Notes: a model not told the origin generated them from the letters alone. A DNA stretch of 64,000 bases from UBA6022 sp038319685 (GCA_038319685.1 JBBQDN010000001.1:162294-226293); one strand, 5' to 3'. Positions 50,924 to 59,879 are shown, counted from the first letter of the stretch. Program-made: numbers and translations.

Positions 50924-52864
50924 ATGTATTATTACGAGGTCGCGCCCACTCAAATCATTCGTGCCGGGAGTGACACATTCACCTACGCCTCAACCAATCG
51001 CGTATTAGTCGGCGCAATCGTCGTCATTGAAGTCGGGAAAAAGAAATTAGTCGGACTAGTCATGAACGAGGTCAAAAAACCTACATATACTACCAAACTA
51101 ATCGTTGACACTATCGAATCATCACCCCTTCCTGCTCAGCTCGTTTCGCTTGCCAGCTGGCTGAGTATCTATTACAAAACACCGCTTGCGACGGTTCTGC
51201 AGACAATTCTGCCCCGTGGATTACAAAAATCACGACGCGTGCAACAGAATATACCGCACGTGTCATCACGCGATCGAACACAAATTGTATTCACTGACGA
51301 TCAGGTTGCTGCCCTCGCAAAAATTGAGTCGATGTCGCCAGGATCAGCCATTTTACATGGCGTCACAGGTTCGGGAAAAACTCACGTCTATATCGAACTC
51401 GTCCGACGTACACTAGAAAGAGTAGAGTCAGCGATCGTGCTTGTCCCAGAAATTGCTCTGACTTCGCAACTCATCGATGAATTTTCGCATCATTTTGAAA
51501 ACATTCTTCTGACCCATTCGCGTCAAACCGAAGCAACACGCCATATCATCTGGAAACAAGCGCTTGATTCTAAAATGCCTCTGGTAGTAATCGGTCCACG
51601 ATCTGCACTTTTTTTGCCACTGAAGAAAATCGGACTTATCGTAATTGACGAAGCGCATGAACCAGCTTTTAAGCAAGAACAGGCTCCGCGCTACTCGGCA
51701 CTTCGTGCTGCCAGCATACTCGCGACCGCTCATCATGGCAAGGTCATCCTAGGGAGCGCCACACCCCTCGTCACCGACTACTCTACTGCCCTTTCTCATA
51801 ATCGACCAATTATCGAATTACCGATTCCTGCGCGCCGTGATACGGTCAAGCCGGTTGTGACATTAGTTGACATGACAAAACGTACCGAATTCAAACACCA
51901 TCGGTTTCTGTCTGACAAATTACTTTCTCGGTTAAAGGAAACATTCGCCACCGGCAAACAAGCCCTGATATTCCACAACCGTCGCGGTAGTGCATCGACA
52001 ACATTGTGTGAAAATTGTGGTTGGTCAGCGATGTGTTCACACTGTTTTATCCCACTCACACTTCACGCGGACCAACATATCCTGCGCTGCCATATTTGCG
52101 GTATTACCGACAAAGTCCCGACAAGCTGTCCTGTATGTCACCATGCTGATATCGTTCACAAAGGCATCGGTACAAAACTCATCGAATCAGAGCTTCGTAA
52201 GTTGTTTCCTGACAAAATCATCGTACGATTTGATGGTGATAGTGAGTCGGGTGAATCAGTTGATCAAAAATACAAACAACTCTACGACGGTAATATTGAC
52301 CTAATTATCGGGACACAAGTTGTTGCCAAGGGTCTCGACCTGCCACATCTCCGTACTGTTGGAGTCATTCAAGCAGATGCCGGTCTGTCGCTTCCAGACT
52401 ACACATCCAGCGAACGAACATTTCAATTGCTCGCACAGGTTATTGGTCGTGTTGGGCGCTCGCATCACACGACACATGTTATCGTGCAAAGCTACCAGCC
52501 TACCCACCAAGCCGTCGTCGATGGACTCACCCAGAACTACGCAGATTTTTATGTAAAAACAATTGCCGAGCGTAAAAAAGCTCACTTTCCTCCATTTTGT
52601 TACCTCCTCCGACTCACTTGTGTATATAAAACAGAAAAGGCCGCTGTCAATCACACTCGTCAACTCGCCACGCTCCTACGTGAAAAAATACCATCGACTA
52701 TTGAAATTCTCGGTCCTGTACCAGCTTTTTATGAACGACAACACGATACCTACAGATGGCAACTGACGCTCAAATCAACAAAACGCCAGCTGCTCGTTGA
52801 TGCACTCGACCATGTACCGTCGACACATTGGCAGACGGAGTTAGACCCGATAAGTTTACTGTAA
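50924..52864 (+). CDS. priA: Primosomal replication-restart helicase PriA
   Basis: This 646-residue superfamily 2 helicase is shorter than the usual ~730. It has HGVTGSGKTHVY (Walker A, about 144), VIDEAHEPAF (DEAH, about 238) and a zinc-binding segment with eight Cys (CENCGW, CSHC, CHICGI, CPVCHH; about 365-410). It loads DnaB at stalled forks. A leaderless start follows TATAAT by 7 nt. def starts 21 bp later and fmt overlaps it, so priA-def-fmt follows the common order. Confidence 0.95.
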   Translation: MYYYEVAPTQIIRAGSDTFTYASTNRVLVGAIVVIEVGKKKLVGLVMNEVKKPTYTTKLIVDTIESSPLPAQLVSLASWLSIYYKTPLATVLQTILPRGLQKSRRVQQNIPHVSSRDRTQIVFTDDQVAALAKIESMSPGSAILHGVTGSGKTHVYIELVRRTLERVESAIVLVPEIALTSQLIDEFSHHFENILLTHSRQTEATRHIIWKQALDSKMPLVVIGPRSALFLPLKKIGLIVIDEAHEPAFKQEQAPRYSALRAASILATAHHGKVILGSATPLVTDYSTALSHNRPIIELPIPARRDTVKPVVTLVDMTKRTEFKHHRFLSDKLLSRLKETFATGKQALIFHNRRGSASTTLCENCGWSAMCSHCFIPLTLHADQHILRCHICGITDKVPTSCPVCHHADIVHKGIGTKLIESELRKLFPDKIIVRFDGDSESGESVDQKYKQLYDGNIDLIIGTQVVAKGLDLPHLRTVGVIQADAGLSLPDYTSSERTFQLLAQVIGRVGRSHHTTHVIVQSYQPTHQAVVDGLTQNYADFYVKTIAERKKAHFPPFCYLLRLTCVYKTEKAAVNHTRQLATLLREKIPSTIEILGPVPAFYERQHDTYRWQLTLKSTKRQLLVDALDHVPSTHWQTELDPISLL

Positions 52865-52871
52865 CATCTGA

Positions 52872-52877
52872 TATACT
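52872..52877 (+). promoter_or_regulatory. Extended -10 of def, leaderless
   Basis: TGA-TATACT; 7 nt to ATG at 52885. Confidence 0.6.
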
Positions 52878-52884
52878 GGTAATA

Positions 52885-53460
52885 ATGAAAAAAGAAGATA
52901 TCATCACACTGCCCAGTCCTCACCTTCGGCAAAAATCCCAAAAAATCCACGTCATTGATGACGACACCATCAAACTTGTCGATGATATGACATCAGCCGC
53001 ACTGGACTGGGAAGCGTCGCGTCCTCACGAAATTAGTGCTGCGCTCGCTGCAGTTCAAATTGATCGGCTTGATCGTGTTGTCATTGTCCGTAGCGACTTT
53101 GATGATAAAAGCCTGCCTGAATTTACGGCACTGATCAACCCAGAGGTCGTCAAATACGAAGGTGAGCTTATTGCCGAATTTGAGGGCTGTCTCAGCGTGA
53201 GTCATGTCTATGGTAAAGTTCCACGCTATACAAAAATACGCGTCAAAGCCGTCGATCTCGAAGGTAATGAGGTGCGGTTCAAAGCCGATGGATTCCTTGC
53301 GCGTGTTATCCAGCACGAAATTGATCACACGAACGGCATCGTTTTTATTGATCATATCCGCGACGAAACAGATGCATTTTACACACTCGATCAGAAAGGC
53401 GAACTCCAACCACTTGATTATGATGAACACATCAAAGACTCTTCTATTCTTTGGCAATGA
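52885..53460 (+). CDS. def: Peptide deformylase
   Basis: This is a 191-residue metalloenzyme, starting MKKEDIITLPSPHLRQ. The longer frame from 52828 is rejected because a leaderless -10 lies 7 nt before ATG 52885. Motif I reads ISAALAAVQ (usual GxGxAAxQ changed), motif II EGCLSVSH (about 98-105) and motif III QHEIDHTNG (about 146-154), the Cys and His metal ligands. It removes the formyl group of fMet. It ends in TGA and overlaps fmt by 41 bp. Confidence 0.93.
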   Translation: MKKEDIITLPSPHLRQKSQKIHVIDDDTIKLVDDMTSAALDWEASRPHEISAALAAVQIDRLDRVVIVRSDFDDKSLPEFTALINPEVVKYEGELIAEFEGCLSVSHVYGKVPRYTKIRVKAVDLEGNEVRFKADGFLARVIQHEIDHTNGIVFIDHIRDETDAFYTLDQKGELQPLDYDEHIKDSSILWQ

Positions 53461-54322
53461 GCGCTTAGTTAGCGGCCTCAAAAAAACCAACACGCCTATC
53501 TTGCAGGGCCTGATTGATCGTGGCTATGTAATCAAAGCGGTCGTTTCCCATCACACCGATGGACAATCACGTACGGCACGCCCCCTTGAGGTTGCCGAGA
53601 TTGCCAAGGCGAATAACATCCCCGTTCTCCTTCCGAACCGACCGACCGATATCGCCGAGCAACTTGCGAACTACCAAGCCGATGCAGCTATTTTGGTCGC
53701 GTACGGCAGAATAATCCCTCAGAGTATTATCGATCTCTTCCCTCTTGGGATTATCAATATTCACCCCTCGCTGCTTCCGATGTACCGTGGTCCAACACCT
53801 ATAGAGTCCGCGATTATAAATGGCGACCAGGAAACCGGTGTTTCAATCATGCAGCTGACCGCAGGGATGGACTCGGGACCTGTTTATGCACAAACAAACT
53901 TTACATTGACAGGACACGAAACGAAATTCGACCTTTACGATACAGTTGTTAGTGAGAGCGCCGATCTCCTATTCGACATTCTGCCGCGTATTCTCGACGG
54001 ATCATTGATTCCAACGCCTCAAGATGACACCAAGGCTACGCACTGTAAACTTCTTCAAAAATCTGACGGGAGAATTGATCTCACTCGGCTAACGGCTGTC
54101 GAAGCCGATCGACGTGTCCGGGCATATCTCGGGTTCCCAAAAACAAAGCTCGTACTGCTTGGTCAGGAATGTGTGATTACAAAAAGCCATATCGAATCAA
54201 CTAAAAAAACACCGCTCGACGTTATATGTCAGGACGGTGCTTTCTTATCAATCGATGAACTTGTTGCTCCGAGTGGCCGACTCATGAATGCAACAGCCTT
54301 TTTAAACGGTTACGCGGCCTGA
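53420..54322 (+). CDS. fmt: Methionyl-tRNA formyltransferase
   Basis: This is a 300-residue formyltransferase. I start at ATG 53420 (MMNTSKTLLFFGNERL); ATG 53423 is equally good. The catalytic Asn-His-Asp set is seen in NIHPSLLPMYRGPTPIESAI (about 111-130) and GMDSGPVYAQ. The C-terminal OB-fold binds tRNA. It formylates Met-tRNA and so works with def and map. Frame and overlap show translational coupling to def. Its end overlaps the convergent DUF5663-like gene by 13 bp. Confidence 0.94.
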   Translation: MMNTSKTLLFFGNERLVSGLKKTNTPILQGLIDRGYVIKAVVSHHTDGQSRTARPLEVAEIAKANNIPVLLPNRPTDIAEQLANYQADAAILVAYGRIIPQSIIDLFPLGIINIHPSLLPMYRGPTPIESAIINGDQETGVSIMQLTAGMDSGPVYAQTNFTLTGHETKFDLYDTVVSESADLLFDILPRILDGSLIPTPQDDTKATHCKLLQKSDGRIDLTRLTAVEADRRVRAYLGFPKTKLVLLGQECVITKSHIESTKKTPLDVICQDGAFLSIDELVAPSGRLMNATAFLNGYAA

Positions 54323-54741
54323 TCGGTGCTAAGAATTTTATCGCTATGACCGATGATCTCTTTTTTGAGTTCATCAAGTACTGCGGCAACAACAACTCGG
54401 TAATCTGGTCGGTTAATTTCTAACCATTTTGTTGAAGCATATTCAGCTTTCAGTGAAGGATCGTTGGCGGGAAGTTTTGTAACTTCTTGCATACGGATAA
54501 ACATGTTGTCGGTCTGGTAGTTCGGAGCATGAGTTGCGAGCCATGCAGCGACCGTCGGATCATCCTTGTCGATAATCTTCTCGAACTCTTCGAGCTGCTC
54601 ATCACTGAGTCCGTCCGACAGTTTAATGCCGACTCGTTCTTCCAGTGTTGCATAAATATGCTGCAAAAACGCTTCTTTTTGATCGTCCGGCAAATCTGCC
54701 ATACCGATATCTTTGAGAAATGCATCGTCTAATTGAAACAT
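54310..54741 (-). CDS. DUF5663-like protein with duplicated C-terminal block
   Basis: This 143-residue acidic protein is a paralogue of the 99-residue protein at 9386-9685: LEERVGIKLSDGLSDEQLEEFEKI aligns with QERIGIAITDLLDDQQVATLLDL. After the first W-L-x5-P block (AAWLATHAPNY, about 71-81) it adds a segment and a second such block (TKWLEINRPDYRVVVAAVLDEL), which aligns with the C-terminus of the shorter protein. Function unknown. AGGAAA precedes ATG. It overlaps the fmt 3' end tail-to-tail. Confidence 0.78.
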   Translation of the reverse strand: MFQLDDAFLKDIGMADLPDDQKEAFLQHIYATLEERVGIKLSDGLSDEQLEEFEKIIDKDDPTVAAWLATHAPNYQTDNMFIRMQEVTKLPANDPSLKAEYASTKWLEINRPDYRVVVAAVLDELKKEIIGHSDKILSTDQAA

Positions 54742-54856
54742 ATTGGTTTCCTATTCTACTTTAGTTCTGTTTATATTATATACTATGAGCCAGCTTTAGC
54801 TAAAAGGCATAATATTAGTATACTCAACCATCTATGATACAAATAACAATCTATCG

Positions 54857-56629
54857 TTACTTTAGCGTACGCTTTACCAGTTCACGGCTAAAGAATTCGA
54901 GCGTATCACCTTCTTCAATAGCCATTTTGTGCTTCAATTTAATGGACAAGCCACACATTTCGCCTTCGAATACTTCTTTGGCTTCTTGTTGTTGACGTTG
55001 TACCTTGGTGACTTCTGCCTCAGCGATCTGTTCTTTACCTCGTTTAACACGTACCAAAACATTTGGAACCGCTTTACCGCTTGTGACTTCACCGCCGGCG
55101 ATAATCTCATCCTTAAGCGTTCGGAAGATACCTTTAATAGTTAGTTTGCCTATTTCGGTCTCGACTACTTCAGGTGCAAGCATCGCTTCCATTGAGTTAC
55201 GAGCATCGTCAAGCAGTTCGTAGATAACCTTAAAGATACGAACCTGAACTTTGTCGCGCATCGCCGTACGTTTGACCGCAGGCGGCAATTCGACGTTGAA
55301 ACCGTAGATTATCGTGTTTTCGTTGGCAGCCAGGCGAATATCATTTTCGGAAATACTCCCAACTCCACTACCAATCACACGAAGAGTGATTTCTCCACCG
55401 GTATCAACCAGTCGAAGACTATCCATCACGGAGGTAAGTGAACCTTGCACATCAGCTTTTACAATCACATTCAGATCTTGTGATTCATGTTTTTGAGACA
55501 TCATCTTCAGTAAGTCAGCACCGGTCACATTGGTACTCGCCGCGTTCTTGTCATGCTCTGTTTTAGCGAGTGCCGTCTGATTACGAGCAATTTTTTCGTT
55601 CGCAACCACTGAAAAGACATTGCCGAACTGAGGAAGCTCCTTGAATCCGGTAACGGTAACAGGGGTCGCCGGACCAGCACTTTTGATTGGTTTACCTGAA
55701 AAATCAAGTAATGTACGAATTTTGGCGTACGTCGTGCCAGCAATAAGGAACTGACCAGGTTTTAAAACACCCTGTTCAACCAAAAGACCAACAACTGAAC
55801 CACGACCCGTTTCCATGTGCGACTCGATGACCAAACCTTCACCTGGAACGTCAATGTCGGCCTTTAGTTCTTCGATGTCAGCAACCAAAAGCACAGTATC
55901 GAGTAATTCCTCGATATTAGACCCTGTTTTTGCACTCACTTCAACCATTGGCACGTCCCCGCCCCACGTTTTATCGTCAGAAATGACTTGGTGTTCAGCC
56001 AACTGACCTTTCACAAGACCAGGGTTGGCGGTTTCTTTGTCCATCTTGTTGATGGCGACAACAATCTTCGCATTTGCAGATTTGGCAAAACGAATTGCTT
56101 CGATCGTCTGAGGTTTAACCCCGTCATCAGCGGCAACCACAATAATAACAACGTCAGTCAGAGCAGCACCGTGCTGACGGAGGGCAGCAAAAGCTTCATG
56201 ACCGGGTGTATCAAGCAATGTAATCGAGCGGCCCTTACGGACTGTCTGGTAGGCACTAATGTGCTGTGTAATACCGCCAGCTTCACCGTCGACGACTTTT
56301 TGCTGCAAGATAGCATCGAGAAGGCTCGTTTTACCATGGTCAACATGACCCATGACAGCAACGATTGGCGGACGATCGACTGCCTTATCGCTTAAGGTGT
56401 GGACCTTGCGTTCACTCGCCGTACTAGCGACTTTTTTTTCTAGTTCGACATCAAGGCCAAGTTCTTCGACGATGATCGTGGCGGTCTCGAAATCAATCCG
56501 TTGATTGATAGTGGCAACGATACCATTTTTGAACAGTTCACCAATAAGCGAAGTTACCGGTAAATTAAGCGTTTCGGCCAATTCACCCACTGTAATCGAG
56601 TCGGCGACAACAACTACTTTTTCAGCCAT
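54857..56629 (-). CDS. infB: Translation initiation factor IF-2, short form
   Basis: This 590-residue GTPase has GHVDHGKTSLLDAI (about 93-106, G1), DTPGHE (G3), NKMD (G4) and the C-terminal fMet-tRNA-binding domains. The N-terminal region is only ~85 residues, with no long charged extension; E. coli IF-2 alpha has about 890. It recruits initiator tRNA, and IF-2 also helps leaderless mRNAs in other bacteria. AAGGAG precedes ATG. It lies 32 bp after the S1-protein gene, so S1-infB may be one transcript. Confidence 0.96.
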   Translation of the reverse strand: MAEKVVVVADSITVGELAETLNLPVTSLIGELFKNGIVATINQRIDFETATIIVEELGLDVELEKKVASTASERKVHTLSDKAVDRPPIVAVMGHVDHGKTSLLDAILQQKVVDGEAGGITQHISAYQTVRKGRSITLLDTPGHEAFAALRQHGAALTDVVIIVVAADDGVKPQTIEAIRFAKSANAKIVVAINKMDKETANPGLVKGQLAEHQVISDDKTWGGDVPMVEVSAKTGSNIEELLDTVLLVADIEELKADIDVPGEGLVIESHMETGRGSVVGLLVEQGVLKPGQFLIAGTTYAKIRTLLDFSGKPIKSAGPATPVTVTGFKELPQFGNVFSVVANEKIARNQTALAKTEHDKNAASTNVTGADLLKMMSQKHESQDLNVIVKADVQGSLTSVMDSLRLVDTGGEITLRVIGSGVGSISENDIRLAANENTIIYGFNVELPPAVKRTAMRDKVQVRIFKVIYELLDDARNSMEAMLAPEVVETEIGKLTIKGIFRTLKDEIIAGGEVTSGKAVPNVLVRVKRGKEQIAEAEVTKVQRQQQEAKEVFEGEMCGLSIKLKHKMAIEEGDTLEFFSRELVKRTLK

Positions 56630-56661
56630 ACACGCTCCTTTCTATCCGGTCTCCCGAGAAT

Positions 56662-57735
56662 TTATTTTTTCTTATCAGCAAGGCTGAGTGAAATCTTGCG
56701 ACTGTCTTTTTCGACATCAAGAACGACAAATTTTTTGCGTTCGTTTAAAGTAAAGACTTTTTCTGGATCAGCATCACTGCCTTCGCCAAGTTCACTAATA
56801 TGCACAAGTGCCTCAACAGCCGGGCTAATCTGTACGAATGCGCCAAATGGGGTGATTCGTGTGACCGTTCCTTCAACGCTGCTACCAGGTTTAAATTGAT
56901 CAACCTCTGAAAGCCATGGGTCTTCAGAAAGTTGTTTAATACTGAGGCTTAAACGATCTTTATCGATTGAGATAATCTTTGCATCGATCGTCTGACCAAC
57001 CTTAACATAATCACCAGGGTTATTCACACGTTCCCAGCTAATTTCTGAGATGTGTACCAAGCCCTCAATACCTTCGACGTTCACAAATACACCGAAGTCA
57101 ACAACCCCGGTCACAACACCAGTTACCTTGTCACCGATAGCAAGTTTTTCAAACCTAGCAGCAAGACCATCTTTGATGGCTTCCTTTTCAGAAAAGATAA
57201 GTTTGTTTGCTTTACGATCACAGTCGAGAATACGAACTTTGAAACTTACGCCAACAAGCACGTTAAGGCGTTGCAAAATCTCGTCTTTGTCGCTCGAACC
57301 AACACGCGGGTAATGTTCGGCCGATAATTGTGAAACTGGCAAGAACCCACGGACGCCTTCGAATTCTACCAATAGTCCACCACGGTTAGCATCATATGGA
57401 GTAATGTCTATTACTTCGCCAGTTTCTTGACGGGCAATCACGTCTTCCCAGCCGCGATCTTTAGCTGCTTTTCGGAGTGACAGAAGTGAGTATCCATTGT
57501 CCATTTCAGCATCAACGACACTTGCAGTGACATCATCACCTTCCTTAAGGGCACGTGAGAATCCCACTTCGCGGCGTGGAACAAATCCAACGCCTTGCGC
57601 ACCAAGGTCGATCAGTACTTCGTGTTTACGAAGTGAAAGAACTTTTCCTGTAATTACTTCTCCTGCTGTTAGTTGCTTAGCACCACTTTCGTCGGCGAGC
57701 AAATCATCCATTGTTATTGCGGCTTTTGTTGCCAT
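56662..57735 (-). CDS. rpsA: 30S ribosomal protein S1-like, four S1 domains
   Basis: This is a 357-residue protein from ATG 57735 (MATKAAITMDDLLADE). Four S1/OB repeats are visible: TGKVLSLRKHEVLIDLG, TGEVIDITPYDANRGGLLV, TGVVTGVVDFGVFVNVEGIEGLVH and EGTVTRITPFGAFVQISPAVEALVH. The C-terminal two have the typical GxFV and GLVHISE pattern. Six-domain S1 is the proteobacterial form; four is usual elsewhere. The SD AAGGAGG sits about 14 nt from ATG, but AGTCTT and AAGACT in between can pair and bring them close. Confidence 0.9.
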   Translation of the reverse strand: MATKAAITMDDLLADESGAKQLTAGEVITGKVLSLRKHEVLIDLGAQGVGFVPRREVGFSRALKEGDDVTASVVDAEMDNGYSLLSLRKAAKDRGWEDVIARQETGEVIDITPYDANRGGLLVEFEGVRGFLPVSQLSAEHYPRVGSSDKDEILQRLNVLVGVSFKVRILDCDRKANKLIFSEKEAIKDGLAARFEKLAIGDKVTGVVTGVVDFGVFVNVEGIEGLVHISEISWERVNNPGDYVKVGQTIDAKIISIDKDRLSLSIKQLSEDPWLSEVDQFKPGSSVEGTVTRITPFGAFVQISPAVEALVHISELGEGSDADPEKVFTLNERKKFVVLDVEKDSRKISLSLADKKK

Positions 57736-57752
57736 AAGTCTTGTTAAGACTC
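57736..57752 (-). promoter_or_regulatory. Small hairpin between SD and start of the S1-protein gene
   Basis: On minus, GGAAGGAGTCTTAACAAGACTTATG: AGTCTT and AAGACT pair around AAC, shortening the distance from SD to ATG. It may tune S1 translation. Confidence 0.45.
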
Positions 57753-57833
57753 CTTCCTTAATTGATATTCTGATGCGCATTAAACATAGCACACCTAGAC
57801 TAAGGTCTATTGTACCTCAGATGAGAACGGAAG

Positions 57834-58232
57834 TCAAAGTGATGACAAGCTTCGTTTTGAGCGACCGTATGACACGACAGTACCTGTCAAAATCGCAAAG
57901 ATTATCCCACTTATCGTAGTTTCTACTGGACCGGTTTGCGGAAGCGTTGCTGGCGATTGCTTAGATGGAGAAGGTGTTGTTGTATTCTGAGGAGTTGACG
58001 GTTGAGAAGCTGGCGGAGTCGCATCTTTTTTATCATCCGTCGGAACAACTGGGGCTGGTGTCGTTTCCGGTGACGTACGTGAAGCATCAGGACTAACAGC
58101 TTGATCTTGGGCCGTACCAGTCGTCCGACGGACAAGATAAATACCCCCCACGACAACAAGTAGCAGAACGACTGCAACGATTATAAAACTTAGTACCGAA
58201 CCACCCTGATTTGTTCGTACTCGCTGACTCAC
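57834..58232 (-). CDS. LPxTG-anchored proline/threonine-rich surface protein
   Basis: This 132-residue protein has an N-terminal hydrophobic segment (about 11-34, VLSFIIVAVVLLLVVVGGIYLV), a Pro/Thr/Ser-rich linker (about 50-98) and the sortase signal LPQTG (about 99-103), a hydrophobic helix and SKRSL at the end. This is a textbook sorting signal. The whole protein is small, so it would be a short spacer on the wall. The start is GTG at 58232, preceded by GAGGT. No sortase is in the window. Confidence 0.85.
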   Translation of the reverse strand: MSQRVRTNQGGSVLSFIIVAVVLLLVVVGGIYLVRRTTGTAQDQAVSPDASRTSPETTPAPVVPTDDKKDATPPASQPSTPQNTTTPSPSKQSPATLPQTGPVETTISGIIFAILTGTVVSYGRSKRSLSSL

Positions 58233-58306
58233 GTATATACCTCTTGTTTACTTTTCTCTACTATACTGTTTTTTCATATCTGATGCAACTGACAAAAGCA
58301 TTATGC

Positions 58307-58312
58307 TACACT
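58307..58312 (+). promoter_or_regulatory. Extended -10 of the ROK kinase gene, leaderless
   Basis: TGC-TACACT; 7 nt to ATG at 58320. Confidence 0.6.
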
Positions 58313-58319
58313 AGATAGT

Positions 58320-59132
58320 ATGTTAGTGACGGTAGACACAGGTGGCACAAAAACGCTGATAGCGAGCTTTTCGCCGGATGGTGTCATTCAAAAACAGGTT
58401 AAATTTGCCACTCCTAGTGATCAGATTGAGTATGTCTCGCTGCTTGCGACGACAATCAGTGAACAATTTAGCGACGAGACGATCGATGCCATCTCTATCG
58501 CACTACCTGGTACTATTGTAAACAACATAGTCACTTGGTGTAATAATCTTGGATGGGAGAATTTTGATATAGCAAGTGCACTTCTTCCCTATTTCGGAGC
58601 GATACGAATCTTTATCGAAAATGACGCCAATCTTGCCGGACTCGCCGAAACACGTATCCTTGACCCTATCCCAATATCATCTCTGTATGTCACAGTCAGT
58701 ACAGGCATCGGTACTGGAGTAACGACGAATGGTCAAATCGATCCCGGATTAAAACATAGTGAGGGTGGTCGTATCTTAGTTGAATTTGAAGGCAGAGTCC
58801 AAGAATGGGAAGATTTTGCATCTGGAAAAGCAATATATAATACATTTGGTCAATATGCCAGAGATATTACTGATCGGGCTATTTGGGATCAAATTAGTGA
58901 TCGCATTAGTCGTGGCTTTCTGGCGGTCATTCCGATGATTCAACCTGACGTCGTCATTATTGGAGGAAGTATTGGGACATATTTCGAACATTTCGGACCT
59001 GATCTCGACGCTATTTTGCGCGATAAACTTCCCTCACACATCCCGTGTCCACGGATCATGCAAGCGGTCCACCCCGAAGAAGCAGTTATCTACGGTTGTT
59101 ATTACTATGCACTCGACTGCCTCGCTCGTTAA
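58320..59132 (+). CDS. ROK family sugar kinase, zinc motif missing
   Basis: This 270-residue actin-fold kinase has an N-terminal ATP loop VDTGGTKTLIASF (about 4-16), IENDANLAGLAE (about 100, catalytic Asp), STGIGTGVTTNGQI (phosphate 2) and SEGGRILVEFEG. ROK proteins usually carry CxCGxxGCxE after this point; here no Cys is present and the segment reads FEGRVQEWEDFASG, so zinc binding is absent. The substrate may be glucose or an amino sugar. It overlaps the IrrE-like peptidase gene by 26 bp. Confidence 0.85.
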   Translation: MLVTVDTGGTKTLIASFSPDGVIQKQVKFATPSDQIEYVSLLATTISEQFSDETIDAISIALPGTIVNNIVTWCNNLGWENFDIASALLPYFGAIRIFIENDANLAGLAETRILDPIPISSLYVTVSTGIGTGVTTNGQIDPGLKHSEGGRILVEFEGRVQEWEDFASGKAIYNTFGQYARDITDRAIWDQISDRISRGFLAVIPMIQPDVVIIGGSIGTYFEHFGPDLDAILRDKLPSHIPCPRIMQAVHPEEAVIYGCYYYALDCLAR

Positions 59133-59568
59133 GCGACTTGCTATTGATTTTCCCGATATCCACTTCATGGTCGGAGGTGACTTTCGTTGGTCGGCCGAAG
59201 AATCGACGATCTATTACCCGGATAAGTCAACTCATGCTGCGTCACTCCTGCATGAACTTGCCCATAGCCTCCTCGGCCATACTGACTATTCCAGAGATAT
59301 TCAACTACTAGAAATGGAGCGTGATGCCTGGGAATACGCCACAGTTAATCTCGGGCCACGCTATGATACAACCGTTGCGGATACAGATGTGCAGCATGCA
59401 CTTGATAGCTACCGCGACTGGGTACACGCGCGGAGCAGCTGTCCTGTCTGTCATGCAACCGGATATCAGACTAAAAAACAGCGCTACTCCTGCGCTGCAT
59501 GTGGACAACCGTGGCGTGTCAATGAGGCGAGACTCTGCAGGCTCAAAAGGTATAGCATGAAGATATAA
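59107..59568 (+). CDS. IrrE/ImmA-like metallopeptidase with C-terminal zinc ribbon
   Basis: This is a 153-residue protein from ATG 59107 (MHSTASLVKRLAIDF), overlapping the ROK gene. HELAHSLLGH (about 54-63) is the HExxH core with the usual His spacing, and the downstream Glu is in MERDAWEYA. A C-terminal ribbon has CPVC and CAAC (about 118-140). ImmA/IrrE peptidases cleave phage or DNA-damage repressors. A ROK/peptidase operon is unusual. A bidirectional terminator follows. Confidence 0.85.
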   Translation: MHSTASLVKRLAIDFPDIHFMVGGDFRWSAEESTIYYPDKSTHAASLLHELAHSLLGHTDYSRDIQLLEMERDAWEYATVNLGPRYDTTVADTDVQHALDSYRDWVHARSSCPVCHATGYQTKKQRYSCAACGQPWRVNEARLCRLKRYSMKI

Positions 59569-59601
59569 AATTCACTCCAAACTTTGGGGTGAATTTTATA
59601 T
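59563..59601. terminator. Bidirectional intrinsic terminator
   Basis: ATATAAAATTCACTCC pairs with GGGGTGAATTTTATAT. It lies between the peptidase gene (plus) and the KGG-like gene (minus). Confidence 0.8.
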
Positions 59602-59613
59602 CAATAGATACTA

Positions 59614-59820
59614 CTATTTTTGGACAACAACGGTTTTTTTACGACGGCTTATGCGGCCACCTTTTGCACCAGCAATACGAGCTAGTTCTGGATTAGCTGC
59701 GAAGCCACCAGTTTTACCATTTTGACCACCTTTAGCGCCGATTTTAGCGTAAAAATCAGATCCGTATTTTGCTTTGTTTGCGGCAGCCGCTTTTTGGCCG
59801 CCTAGTTTTGTTCCTGCCAT
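59614..59820 (-). CDS. Small Gly/Lys-rich protein, KGG (stress repeat)-like
   Basis: This is a 68-residue basic protein. Motifs GGQKAAAANKAKYG, IGAKGGQNGKTGGF and IAGAKGGRISRRKK resemble the KGG/con-10 repeat of stress-induced proteins. It may bind nucleic acid, since the basic tail SRRKKTVVV is marked. AAGGAG precedes ATG. It has its own strong promoter (59915-59943) and a ~90-nt leader with a terminator-like hairpin, so its level is likely controlled. Confidence 0.65.
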   Translation of the reverse strand: MAGTKLGGQKAAAANKAKYGSDFYAKIGAKGGQNGKTGGFAANPELARIAGAKGGRISRRKKTVVVQK

Positions 59821-59837
59821 GGTACGTTTCTCCTTAT

Positions 59838-59879
59838 TAAAAAGGGCCCATCGGCATTAAAAATAACACCTATGGACCC
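59838..59879 (-). terminator. Terminator-like attenuator in the KGG-gene leader
   Basis: On minus, GGGTCCAT (59879-59872) pairs with ATGGGCCC (59851-59844) and five Ts follow, just before AAGGAG. ATCGG just upstream could instead pair with CCGAT, so two folds compete. Confidence 0.5.

Noticed and set aside
52828..52884. N-terminal extension of deformylase
   Set aside because: The extension overlaps the end of priA and lies upstream of the extended -10; deformylases begin near LPSPHLRQ.
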